Assembly: GCF_003479605.1 (NCBI RefSeq)
Contig: NZ_QUHR01000012.1
Location: 19,501 to 83,500, forward strand
Direction of reading: 5' to 3'
Length of the DNA stretch: 64,000 nt
Source: Roseburia sp. AF12-17LB
GTDB taxonomy: Bacteria; Bacillota; Clostridia; Lachnospirales; Lachnospiraceae
Under the pieces are notes generated by a model. The model saw only the letters and a list, made by a program, of their open reading frames with translations. It was not told where the DNA came from and did not search any database. The position numbers were made by a program, and so were the translations under genes. Below, one piece after another: positions 27,854 through 36,772 of this stretch (the first letter of the stretch is position 1; the number at the start of each line of letters is the position of its first letter).

Positions 27854-29170
27854 ATGGGTGAAAATATGGAAAAGGAACAATGGATGAAAGAGAGTCTCCA
27901 GATGCAGAAGGCAAGCTGGATTCAGGATGAAATTACAAAGCGCAGAGAGCGGGAAGATGAGTTGCTGCAGCAGATTTTTATGGAACAGAAAATGTTGCAG
28001 GAACTGGACGAAGACATGGACGAAAATATGGCACATGCCAGAGAAGGCCGCAAATACCGGGAGGACATGAAGGAGCGGGTCAATGACCGGGTATATGAAA
28101 TCCATGACCTGAGTGCAGATAAGCGAGAGGGAATGCGGGAATACAAATATGCATATCGCAGAGGCTACGCCCTTGCCATGTTTTTCTTTTCACTGGCATT
28201 GTGCGTCTTTGTAGGCTTTTTACATGGAATCACATCACAAATCTGTCTGATGCTGATGTTCTTTACCGGCGTGCAGGCAGCCATTTTTGTACACCAGAAG
28301 CAGTGCTTCTTTCTCTGGAGACTCATCTGTGACATTTTCTCAGCAGTAGTTTTCCCGGTGATGCTGGTTCTCTTTATCGGTTATGAATTAAAGTACGGCT
28401 TCTACGATTTCCTGCTTCCAATCTGCCTTATCGTAGGACTGGTGCTGCTGGCACTTACCACAGCATCCTATTTCCTCTACGATCCATACTGCAGTGCCCG
28501 CCGCAGAGTCGGTGATGCCAAGAGCATGATCCGTTCTATCGAGCGTTCCGCCAAAAAGCAGGTCAAGAAGAGCCAGAAGCAGCAGGCGAAAGACGAGCTT
28601 CGCCAGAACCGCCTGCAGCAGAAGGAGCAGGATAAAGCCGAGAAGCTTCGCATCAAAGAAGAGCAGCGCCAGGAAAAAGAGCTTAAGAAAGCCGCGCAGC
28701 GCGAAGAACAGCAAAAACTCCGTGACGCAAAGAAGCAGGAAGCCTTAGAAAACCGCGAAGAGAAGAAGCTTGCCCTCATGGACGCTGTGGCAGCCAAGAA
28801 AGAGCAGTTCCGGGAGAAGTTCCGGAAGGATGAGGGAGTGGAAGAAACGGAAGAAGAGGAGAAAGAGAAAGAGGGCGTTTTGGCTTCGGATGAAGGCACG
28901 GAAGATGCAGAAAATACAGAGCAGGGCGAGACAGTAGTTGTGGACAATGCGGCGCAGGAAGAAAGTGTGGTTTTAGAAGAAGGAGATGTGTCGGAGGATG
29001 CAGCGCAGAAAGAAGAAGTGTTAGAAGAGGAAACTGTGCTGGAGGATGTGGTGGCATCGGAAGATACTGCGGATTCGGGGGAAGATGAGGCAGTTTCGAG
29101 TCTGGATGAGGACGAAGAATCCGGGGATAAGGATTCTGAGGAAGAGAAAGTTCTGACAGAAGATAATTAG
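27854..29170 (+). CDS. Coiled-coil membrane protein with acidic tail
   Basis: About 438 residues. A charged N-terminal coiled coil (to about residue 105) is followed by about five transmembrane helices. A long Lys/Gln/Glu-rich coiled coil (KKQVKKSQKQQAKDELRQNR onward) and a tail of about 115 residues made mostly of Glu/Asp/Val/Ser complete it. I recognise no family. The frame opens at ATG 27824; the ATG at 27854 has GGAG 9 nt upstream and is preferred. It follows the RelA-like gene by about 40 nt. It is the last clearly core gene before the accessory region. Confidence 0.75.
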   Translation: MGENMEKEQWMKESLQMQKASWIQDEITKRREREDELLQQIFMEQKMLQELDEDMDENMAHAREGRKYREDMKERVNDRVYEIHDLSADKREGMREYKYAYRRGYALAMFFFSLALCVFVGFLHGITSQICLMLMFFTGVQAAIFVHQKQCFFLWRLICDIFSAVVFPVMLVLFIGYELKYGFYDFLLPICLIVGLVLLALTTASYFLYDPYCSARRRVGDAKSMIRSIERSAKKQVKKSQKQQAKDELRQNRLQQKEQDKAEKLRIKEEQRQEKELKKAAQREEQQKLRDAKKQEALENREEKKLALMDAVAAKKEQFREKFRKDEGVEETEEEEKEKEGVLASDEGTEDAENTEQGETVVVDNAAQEESVVLEEGDVSEDAAQKEEVLEEETVLEDVVASEDTADSGEDEAVSSLDEDEESGDKDSEEEKVLTEDN

Positions 29171-29189
29171 ATAGATGAGGGTTGTAAGA

Positions 29190-29222
29190 TAAGAGCATGG
29201 AAGAAATTCTGTGCTCTTTTGT
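29190..29222 (+). terminator. Terminator after coiled-coil membrane protein gene
   Basis: AAGAGCA and TGCTCTT arms around a 13-nt loop, followed by TTTG. It marks the left edge of core sequence. Confidence 0.7.
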
Positions 29223-29369
29223 GATGGAAAAATAATTAGATAAGGATAGAGATATAAGTATAAGATAGGAATCATAGAAAGTATTGTCGAATTGGGGTGT
29301 GAAGCAGATTGATAAGAGGGAAGATTTTGACGATTTTTATTAAAAAAGGTTGCAATTTGGAGGAGGGAG

Positions 29370-29876
29370 ATGCATAATATTTATATAGAATTTTGGGGGG
29401 AGAGAAAAGTTATGAAAAAGCTAAGTAAATATGATAAAAAGAAATTAGAAGTTCACAAAAGATATGATGCGTAAGGGCATTGGTCGTTTGTGAATTTTTT
29501 TGTTGGGGAATGAAAGGGGAGAATGCAGTGTTCTTTTTTCAAACAAGATTCTTTTGGCGAATAAAGAATATCTCATAAAGGGTAATAAATAAGAGATTTG
29601 AGGTCTATTCTGGTGAAGATAAGGAAATGACGGATAGAAATACGGCAATAAGCGTATTAAAAGGAATAGTTGAAAAAAAATCAGAAGAGAATGGTGCACA
29701 GGATAGAAACGGAAGACACATATGCCATGTTGTTTAAGTTGCATTATATATTTGATGAAGTTCATTCGCTATATATAAAAGAAAAAGACGCTAGAATTCA
29801 GTTAGTAAAGCAAAATGTTGCTGAGACAGAATTATTAGATGAATTCACAAATAGACAGAATATATATTGTTGTTAA
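29370..29876 (+). other. Debris of short open frames, no intact gene
   Basis: A 34-codon frame (29370-29474) follows a strong GGAGGAGGGAG and stops early. A frame from 29629 encodes about 36 residues starting MTDRNTAISVLKG. An overlapping frame to 29876 includes EDTYAMLFKLHYIFDEVHS. These look like pieces of one or two decayed genes. I cannot name a family. Confidence 0.3.
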
Positions 29877-29915
29877 TGTTAGCAGAGATTTAGTATTGTT
29901 GGGGGAAGTAAATGA

Positions 29916-31712
29916 ATGATTAAAGAGGTACAGGTATTTAATAATAATTCAATATATGTATATTTTTTATCATGTATAGTGATTTTTAGTTATCAGCATT
30001 TTTCAAAAAAGCAAAAAATCTCATTAATATATGCAACTACAATTGCAATGGAAATCATTTCTCAATATAGTTGTAAGATGACTGCTGTTATGCTACTTAT
30101 GTCAATGTTTATATTGGAGGAATATTTGTCTGATGATAAAGTTAAATGTGAACTCCTTAGTAATCTTTGGTACAAGATAATAGATTTTGTATATCAAATT
30201 TTGTTTATTGATGCTGGAATATGGATTATAATTAATATTATAGTATCGGGAAATTGGTTAAAAGATTATTTGATTGAAAAAGGGATAACTATAAGTTTAT
30301 TTTATGGAGTTAATATATGTATTTTATTAATTACCATTCATAAGTTAAATACATTAAAATTTGGAATGTGTGATTTTAAAACTATAAAAGGTTATTTTGA
30401 TAAATTTGATGGGAAGAAAATAGAGTGGGAAAATTATGAATTACAGCAAAGATTTGAGATTATGGTTGAGCTGGAGGATAAATCTTTTTTTGAAAGAAAG
30501 AAATCTTATAATTGGTTTTCAATAGAGTTTATTGATTACAAAATTAAGGCGTATAGAGCCAATAGGGAGATGATGAAGAGATATAAGGTGAAAAAATCAG
30601 TGATTCAAATGCTGAAATATATTTGGACATTAATAAAAGAAATGAGATTCTTTAGATATATAATAGGTAAAATAAGAAGAAAAATAGAGGAAAACACATG
30701 GACTATTAAAGATTTTTTTGGGCGATTAAAAAGCAAAATTCGTGGGTGCTCTACTTTGGAAATGCAATTAATTCGTAATATAGGTATAGAAAAAGGGTAT
30801 AGTAAATGTGTTATTCGGAGAAAGATTTTTGAATTTATATATACATATCTTTTTTTTAATGGACTAAAAGACTATTATGAAAATACTCGGAATAATAAAC
30901 GCAGGGAATTTAAAAAGTTTATTTTATATGTATATTTACATTCAATTAAATTGAATATTTATGGAAATGAATTTAAGGCTATAAATAAACTGTTTGAACA
31001 GGAAAAGGTTGAAGAGTGGGATATAGATGAATTCTATGTTGCAATTCTTTCTCTTACAGGTGCTCCAGTTACACCAAAAAGAATGGTTTTATATCCTTAT
31101 ACCATTACTCATACTGGAATTAATTTAAATAGAGCGATAGCTTGGCGAAATATGATTAGGGATGGACGTATTACAGAAATACAAAAAGAAAAGTTTGATG
31201 ATGATATTGTAGAAAAGGTCTTTTATGTTATAAATGGAAAGATTATACCTTATATAGAAGGGGGGATATTTTATGGTCCCAATGATGGAAAAGATGATTG
31301 GCCTAGTTATGGGAAAAATAATTGTTGGAGCTTTGCAAGAACTGTATATTGGCATATTTGGTGGGAAAAATTTAGTAATAAAGCAGGAACGGATGATGAT
31401 ATGTTAAACAAATGTCATTCTTTGGAGGAACGAACTATAACACCAGAACATTGTAAAAGGTACTTGGGGATGGCTGAATCTGGTGCTGTCATTAGAATAA
31501 GTGATGAAATAAAAGGAAGTGATAGAATGGGTAAATATAAGCATTCTCAGATTTTGTTGGATCATGATAAAAATGGTATTACTATTTATCAAAGTAATGA
31601 TAAAAATACAAGTATAGAATATTATACGTGGGATGAGTATGCTGAGAAATATAAGAAATATAAGTATTTCAAATATATAAAATGGCCAGTACAGGCTCTC
31701 GTAAGAGAGTAG
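29916..31712 (+). CDS. Membrane protein: diverged GT51 transglycosylase domain plus papain-like C-terminal domain
   Basis: 598 residues. About four transmembrane helices fill residues 10-150. The middle matches the conserved blocks of GT51 peptidoglycan glycosyltransferases in order: EDKSFFE with Glu187/Asp188 (family EDxxFxxH), GCSTLEMQLIRN at 277-288 (family GGSTITQQLVKN), IRRKIFE (RKxxE), and KKFILYVYLHSI (KxxILxxYLN). About 60 extra residues lie between blocks 1 and 2, and the block-1 His is replaced. The C-terminus has a papain/NlpC-like arrangement: NNCWSFA with Cys470, and KHSQILLDHDKNG with His543. No penicillin-binding domain is present. GGGGGAAG precedes the ATG. Homology is inferred by eye; activity is unknown. 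Strongly AT-rich and foreign in character. Confidence 0.75.
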   Translation: MIKEVQVFNNNSIYVYFLSCIVIFSYQHFSKKQKISLIYATTIAMEIISQYSCKMTAVMLLMSMFILEEYLSDDKVKCELLSNLWYKIIDFVYQILFIDAGIWIIINIIVSGNWLKDYLIEKGITISLFYGVNICILLITIHKLNTLKFGMCDFKTIKGYFDKFDGKKIEWENYELQQRFEIMVELEDKSFFERKKSYNWFSIEFIDYKIKAYRANREMMKRYKVKKSVIQMLKYIWTLIKEMRFFRYIIGKIRRKIEENTWTIKDFFGRLKSKIRGCSTLEMQLIRNIGIEKGYSKCVIRRKIFEFIYTYLFFNGLKDYYENTRNNKRREFKKFILYVYLHSIKLNIYGNEFKAINKLFEQEKVEEWDIDEFYVAILSLTGAPVTPKRMVLYPYTITHTGINLNRAIAWRNMIRDGRITEIQKEKFDDDIVEKVFYVINGKIIPYIEGGIFYGPNDGKDDWPSYGKNNCWSFARTVYWHIWWEKFSNKAGTDDDMLNKCHSLEERTITPEHCKRYLGMAESGAVIRISDEIKGSDRMGKYKHSQILLDHDKNGITIYQSNDKNTSIEYYTWDEYAEKYKKYKYFKYIKWPVQALVRE

Positions 31713-31884
31713 AAACAAAAGTGAATCACGATAATTAAGAAACCTTAAGTGCAATACCTAGTTCTATGTCAGAATTTGATATAAAATGAAAGTTTATTTT
31801 TGTTAAGAAAAATGAAGAAAGCAAAAGACTGGAATACTATACAAAATTATACAGTATTTATCAAATTTTGAAGGGAAAATATAT

Positions 31885-31915
31885 ATGATTAAGGTATTAT
31901 TTATCTGCCACGGCA
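31885..31915 (+). repeat. Attachment-site copy A (5' end of tyrosine-phosphatase gene)
   Basis: ATG plus codons for MIKVLFICHG, ending in TGCCACGGCA, with GAAGGGAAA upstream. After CACGGCA the similarity to the phosphatase gene at 56522 ends and the frame stops within ten codons. GTGARTCACGATA occurs on both sides (31721 and 31993), as might be expected of integrase arm sites. Confidence 0.8.
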
Positions 31916-32036
31916 TGATAATATCTTGGTGTTTGAAACTTTGATTTTATATGGTTTTGCGAAAGTTGAAACCAAGGTTTACAACTTTATGAGTGAGTCA
32001 CGATATAATAAAATATAAAATGAGGAGGATTGGAAA

Positions 32037-32705
32037 ATGGAAGTACGAAAAATATCTAATACAAAGAATATAATATGCTTGGTTATAGGATGTGGTATGT
32101 TATTTATATGTGTCATATCAATACTGGTTGGCATTTTCTTTGAAAAACGTAAGTGGTTAAGTCAAAGTAGTGATTTGTTTTTTTTGTTGCTAGGTGTAAT
32201 AGGTATTTTATTAATATTAACAGGCATTGTGAATATTGTAAGCAATATTGAAACAAATAAGTATTTAAAAAATACACCATATAGTCTAGATTATCAAAAG
32301 GAAATTTCAACATATACAATAATTGGGAAAGATAAGAAAAAACCTAAAAATGGAGCTTTGAAATTTTATAAGTATAGTGAGTGGAAAGATTATATTGAGA
32401 AAACGTTTAAGGATATTATAGATGATGAAGATGCTTATCGTTATATGATTAGGAGACTCAGGAACAAAGAGAGTTATAAAGAATTGATTATTTCAGCAGT
32501 GATTCCGATAGAAGTGGGAATGTTTAGCACGTTTTATTCTGCTGGAAATAATGTTTCTGAATTTGGTACAAGTATTTCTATATTAATATCTGCAATTATT
32601 TTAAGTATTATTGTGACAGTCAATTATCTGGAGTGCAAAGAGGAGATTGGATTTATTTCGGATTTTAATGAAATAATATTTCCTTCAAAAATACATAGAA
32701 AATAA
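32037..32705 (+). CDS. Hypothetical four-helix membrane protein
   Basis: 222 residues. Two transmembrane helices lie near the N-terminus (about 12-35 and 45-67). A soluble middle of about 85 residues (YKYSEWKDYIEKTFKDIIDD) follows, and two more helices lie between about 150 and 205. A good AGGAGG precedes the ATG. I recognise no family. AT-rich; no obvious partner gene next to it. Confidence 0.65.
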   Translation: MEVRKISNTKNIICLVIGCGMLFICVISILVGIFFEKRKWLSQSSDLFFLLLGVIGILLILTGIVNIVSNIETNKYLKNTPYSLDYQKEISTYTIIGKDKKKPKNGALKFYKYSEWKDYIEKTFKDIIDDEDAYRYMIRRLRNKESYKELIISAVIPIEVGMFSTFYSAGNNVSEFGTSISILISAIILSIIVTVNYLECKEEIGFISDFNEIIFPSKIHRK

Positions 32706-33177
32706 AGCACTTATTATGAAAGGACCTTAATTACGAACAAACGAACCCGCTGGGGAATGTTAAGAAAGCATAGATGTTGTGAATGACTTGATATTCTTTG
32801 ACGGGTTTGTTATTTAATTATGGGCTTTGGCCTGTTGAGTGCATCTTCATTTCTCACAACGGAGAAATGGAGATGGGCGAAACAATAAACCACCTGCTAT
32901 TGATATGATATGCCCCCTGTCAAGTAGACAGGTGCAATATCTAAAAATGAGTACAGATTATACCTACATTTCGATTGAAGTGTAGAGTAAACTCGCATAG
33001 ATGATTTCCGGAGTTGCGATTTCATCGCACAAGAATATTCACTTTCGGGTGAAATTTTCACCTTGCAGTGGAGGGCACAGCAATATGAAAGTAAAAATTG
33101 AAAATATATCTGATAATGTGGCAAATGATATTCTTGTATAAAATGCTAATATGAAGATTAAAAGTAAGGCATAAGAG
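32706..33177. other. Non-coding stretch with several hairpins
   Basis: No convincing gene. It holds a terminator-like hairpin with AACAAACGAACCCG and CGGGTTTGTT arms (32734-32813), a second hairpin with CATTTCTC/GAGAAATG arms (about 32847-32874), and a perfect CCTGTC-aagta-GACAGG palindrome (32922-32938). The last may be the end of an insertion sequence, but I cannot identify a family. Confidence 0.4.
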
Positions 33178-34706
33178 ATGAAGAATTATTTTTCAAAGTC
33201 GAAATATTGCAGGTTGTGGCAATGTCCAAAGATGCTGTGGATGGATAAATATAAGCCGGAAGAGAATGCAGATGATGCCACAGATGACTCCAGAATGGAA
33301 GTGGGAATAGAAGTTGGAAAACTGGCCAGAGAATTATTTGGAGAGTCGGTGGATGTAACAGAAACTACAAATAATCAGTTAGATTTACCTGCAATGATAG
33401 AACGGACACAAGTAGAAATAGAACATGAGACATCGGTTATATGTGAAGCCTCATTCTCTTATCAAGGGTGCTATTGTGCGGTAGATATTTTGAAAAGAGA
33501 ATATAATGGATGGGCAATTTATGAAGTAAAAAGTTCAACGGTAAATAAAAAAATATGAAAGCGGTATACGTGGCGGATGTTGCTTATCAGAAATATGTGC
33601 TGGAACATTGTGGGGTGCGGATTACAGGAACATACATCGTTTCCATCAATAACAATTATATATATGATGGCGAATTGGATTTAAAAGGACTGTTCCAGAT
33701 TACAGATGTGTTCGGATTCGTGAAAAATGCGATTGGTGAGGTAGAGAATAATTTATTAAAAGAAGATACATTGTTGGAATCAGAGGCTGAGCCGGATCAG
33801 GAACTGGGATTATATTGTAAAGTCCCATATGGATGTCCATACTGGGACTATTGTAAAAAAAATTTGCCAAGACCGTCTGTATTTGACTTGTACAGAATGC
33901 CGTTAAAAAAGAAATTAGAATATTACAGGGAAGGAATTTCTGATTATAAGCAATTAAAAGCCTGTGGAAAGCTTAAGAATGAAAAGCAATTAAGGCAGAT
34001 TGAATTTGCATTAGAAGACAAGGGGACATATGTAAATATTGATGGAATCCGGGAATTTTTAAGTACATTATCTTATCCGTTGTATTTTCTGGATTTTGAG
34101 ACAATGCAACCAGTGATACCATTGTTCCTGGGAACAAAGCCATATCAGCAAATACCATTCCAGTATTCTTTGCATTATATAGAGTCGGCAGGTGCACCGT
34201 TATTACATAAAGAATTCCTTGCAGAATCAGGAGAAAATCCATTGCGGGCAATTGCGGAAGCTTTGTGCAGGGATATTCCGATGAATGTATGCGTAACGGC
34301 ATACAATAAGTCGTTTGAGTGCAGCAGAATCAAGGAACTGGCAGTAATGTTCACGGATTTAGCTGAGCATTTATTAAATATCAGAGATAATATCAAAGAT
34401 TTACTGGATCCATTTCAGGCAGGCCATTATTATAACCGGGCGATGGGAGGATCATTTTCAATTAAAAGTGTCCTGCCAGCGATATTCCCGAATGATCCGA
34501 AATTGAATTATCATAATCTAGAAGGTGTGCATAATGGTTCGGAGGCAATGACGATATTTCCGAGGATAAAAGATATGCCTGCGGAGGAGCAGAAAAAGGC
34601 AAGGCATAATTTGCTGAAGTACTGTGAGCTGGATACCTATGCGATGGTGAAAGTGTGGGGAGAGCTTGTGAGAATTGTGGAAGGAGATACGGAAGATGGA
34701 GATTGA
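33178..34706 (+). pseudogene. DUF2779 protein with PD-(D/E)XK-like and RNase H-like parts, frameshifted
   Basis: Two frames form one DUF2779 protein of about 508 residues. The first (33178-33558) begins MKNYFSKSKYCRLWQCPKML and contains a RecB/Cas4-like nuclease core: Asp in CAVDILK and YEVKSS. The second (from about 33552) continues with YVADVAYQKYVLEHCG and has a cysteine cluster CKVPYGCPYWDYC, then an exonuclease-like YFLDFETMQP domain and GGSFSIKSVLP. The join lies at seven consecutive A residues in AATAAAAAAATATG, where a -1 shift restores the frame. It may be a true inactivating indel, a sequencing error, or programmed slippage at A-AAA-AAA. The next gene starts inside its end. Confidence 0.8.
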
Positions 34707-35598
34707 AAAGGAAGTTGCTGAATTTGTGGATACAATTAAAAAAGATCCGTTTAAATATTATTTTCAGAACAAAGAGAATGAAAGGGTAAAATGGGAAGAA
34801 GATAAAGTTTATGTTGATGCCTTATATCAAGGATATTTGGATGCTTGTAGAACATTTAAATGGGAAAAAGATGGTAAGGATAACAAAGAATATATCCGTG
34901 AAATATTTGAAGAAAAAGAAATAGTAGGAGATATGAAGAATTATCTTAGGGCGGATAAGCTAGAAAGTTTTGATGAAATTCATAAAAAAATATGTGTTAA
35001 TTTAATTGAGAAATGTAAAGAAAGGACAAATATGACATATGGTCAAGCACAAAAAATTATAAATATGGCGTTTAAGTATTTGTATTGTTGTAAACATGAT
35101 TCAGAAATGGAAGAAAGATTTAAAGCTTGCCATATGCCGTTAGATAGTTTTAGCTTGGAATGGTTCAAAAGAAAGTTTAAGGAGAAATTTTTTTCAAATC
35201 CTGATAGTTATTCTGAAAATAATAGGGAGTTACCGGAAAATTTATTTACAAAAAAAGGTGAAAAAAAACTGAAAGCGGAGTCAATAGGTTCGTGGAGTTC
35301 TATGCAAACATGGGAAGAGGATTGTAAAAAACAAGAATATCCATACGAATTTTATGCTCATGTTATAAAGCAATATTGTAAGGAGAATTCAATTACACCA
35401 TTACAATTGGATTTTATTGTTTGGTCTAAAATGCAGAAAATTATGGCTGCAGAGTCATTTATAAAGACTTTTAAAGACGATGATGAAGAGAATAAAGAAG
35501 TTATAAATTCAGAAGAACTAGAGCCATATGATATACTTAACTTGAAAACGACGTTAGAAAATAGATTGAGTGAAATCAGACCTTTAATATGCAAATGA
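34696..35598 (+). CDS. Hypothetical protein downstream of DUF2779 gene
   Basis: 300 residues, soluble, mostly helical and highly charged. No signal peptide, membrane helix or catalytic motif that I recognise. Segments such as TYGQAQKIINMAFKYLYCC and PYEFYAHVIKQYCKENSITPLQLDFIVW suggest a globular all-alpha protein. The ATG at 34696 has GGAAGGAG upstream and lies 11 nt inside the DUF2779 gene, so the two are translationally coupled and perhaps act together. Confidence 0.65.
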   Translation: MEIEKEVAEFVDTIKKDPFKYYFQNKENERVKWEEDKVYVDALYQGYLDACRTFKWEKDGKDNKEYIREIFEEKEIVGDMKNYLRADKLESFDEIHKKICVNLIEKCKERTNMTYGQAQKIINMAFKYLYCCKHDSEMEERFKACHMPLDSFSLEWFKRKFKEKFFSNPDSYSENNRELPENLFTKKGEKKLKAESIGSWSSMQTWEEDCKKQEYPYEFYAHVIKQYCKENSITPLQLDFIVWSKMQKIMAAESFIKTFKDDDEENKEVINSEELEPYDILNLKTTLENRLSEIRPLICK

Positions 35599-35621
35599 TT
35601 TACTAATAGAATATACAAAGT

Positions 35622-35650
35622 AAAAAACAGTGTTTCGGCACTGTTTTTAT
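35622..35650 (+). terminator. Terminator after the DUF2779 pair
   Basis: AAAAAACAGTG-tttcgg-CACTGTTTTT, a compact hairpin with a T run. Confidence 0.9.
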
Positions 35651-35732
35651 ATGCTCAGAAGAAATGAACTATTTTTGCCCCATGCAATCATATATCCTAA
35701 TTATTTATCAAGCACAGATAGGAGTGAAAAAG

Positions 35733-35939
35733 TTGAAAATATCCATTTATTCAAGAAAATCAATAGAAAAATTATTGAAAATAGATTTCCGTAAAAATGC
35801 AGCAGTAATCAGTTTCTATGGCTCACTGGGTAAATTTCGAGATGAGGAATACAAACCAGTAGACTATTCGACAAAAACAAACTGTGTATGGCTGGATGAT
35901 ATACGACCGGCTTCGGAAGGATATGTATACAGTAACTAA
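35733..35939 (+). CDS. Small hypothetical protein, possibly truncated
   Basis: 68 residues from a TTG start after ATAGGAG. It contains KISIYSRKSIEKLL and NAAVISFY followed by YKPVDYS. I recall similar N-terminal patterns in uncharacterised proteins of gut Clostridia that are longer, so this one may be cut short. An overlapping frame (35884-36126) holds a CTKCG...CKC zinc-ribbon-like piece that may be the displaced remainder or another remnant. Confidence 0.4.
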   Translation: MKISIYSRKSIEKLLKIDFRKNAAVISFYGSLGKFRDEEYKPVDYSTKTNCVWLDDIRPASEGYVYSN

Positions 35940-36324
35940 TTTCCCAACAATATGTTGTAAGATGATTTGTGTACCCATTAAATGGGTAAAAAACAGTAAA
36001 TGTACAAAATGTGGCGCAGATTATTTGAGTTGTAAGTGCGTCAAATTTATTGATGAGGATGTATCGGAACATCATATAGAATATGAACAGATAGGGATGA
36101 CTTGGACAAATCGAGTGTGTGCGTAGTATCCGAAAGGAGAAATCTCCTTCAATTAATAATAGTTCTTAGTGGTAGAAATTTCCCGTTTACTACTAACAGG
36201 TAGTAGCAACTTGCAGGGTTCTACTCCAATTTGCTACAATCTGTAATTTCAGAGCATTTCATCATAACCCCGGAAAGCCTTGCAAAACAGGGCATTCCGG
36301 GGCAAAACAAGGAGAAACAAAACA

Positions 36325-36355
36325 ATGATAAAAATACTATTTGTGTGTCACGGCA
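36325..36355 (+). repeat. Attachment-site copy B (5' end of tyrosine-phosphatase gene)
   Basis: ATG plus codons for MIKILFVCHG, ending in TGTCACGGCA, preceded by AAGGAG. Six codons later the frame stops. Codon changes relative to the other copies are mostly silent, so the copy keeps coding sense. Confidence 0.85.
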
Positions 36356-36420
36356 GATTATGTCGTTTCTTCTAGAAAGCCAGTAATAGCAAGGGCTTGC
36401 GGGTATGCGAGGTTAAAAAA

Positions 36421-36447
36421 TAACACAAAAATAACACTCTTGCGGGG
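36421..36447 (+). repeat. Integrase arm-type repeat, left end
   Basis: Contains AACACAAAAATAACAC then TCTTGCGGGG. The matching copy is at 47300-47322. Confidence 0.6.
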
Positions 36448-36642
36448 ATGGGGGAGGCTTATTAGAAGCTAAAACTGTAGGGGTGGACATGGAACTTGAA
36501 GACAAGGAAAATGGGGATGTGATAGAGGGAGAGGATCAGCTGGGCTGGTCCTTTTTCAGTGGAGTTAAACTTGTCTGAGTAATATGCTACAAACAAGTTT
36601 GTGGGCTGAAAAAACCAAAATAAAAGTGCCGAAAAATACAAG

Positions 36643-36728
36643 ACGCAAAACATTAAGCAAACGCAATAATTAAACGCAAAATATCGAATTGATTTGACTT
36701 TTTGCGTTTTACTGAGGTATAATTTGCG
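36643..36728. promoter_or_regulatory. Promoter with five TTTGCGT/ACGCAAA repeats
   Basis: ACGCAAA-type heptamers at about 36643, 36659 and 36674, and inverted TTTGCGT at 36701 and 36723. They surround TTGACT (36694) and TATAAT (36718, 18-nt spacer). One repeat lies in the spacer and one just after the -10. They are likely binding sites for the HTH protein encoded immediately downstream, or iteron-like repeats. Confidence 0.6.
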
Positions 36729-36772
36729 TAAGATGAGGAATAATATTGCGAATGACAGGAGCTGATATATAT

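Larger units (their letters stand above)
29230..31884. mobile_element. Left-most accessory segment, probable element remnant
   Basis: Very AT-rich DNA between the last core terminator and the first copy of the phosphatase-gene start. No integrase is present and I find no further attachment-site copy at its left edge. The call therefore rests on composition, on the broken short frames and on ending at copy A. It could instead be old chromosomal DNA upstream of the phosphatase gene. Confidence 0.4.
31885..36324. mobile_element. Decayed integrative element between att copies A and B
   Basis: Bounded by direct repeats of the phosphatase-gene start at 31885 and 36325. It contains a membrane protein, a frameshifted DUF2779 gene and small frames, but no integrase, so it is probably immobile now. 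Confidence 0.6.

Noticed and set aside
33555..34706. Second half of the DUF2779 gene as an independent gene
   Set aside because: It begins in the middle of a conserved domain, has no ribosome binding site, and continues the first frame after a one-base shift.
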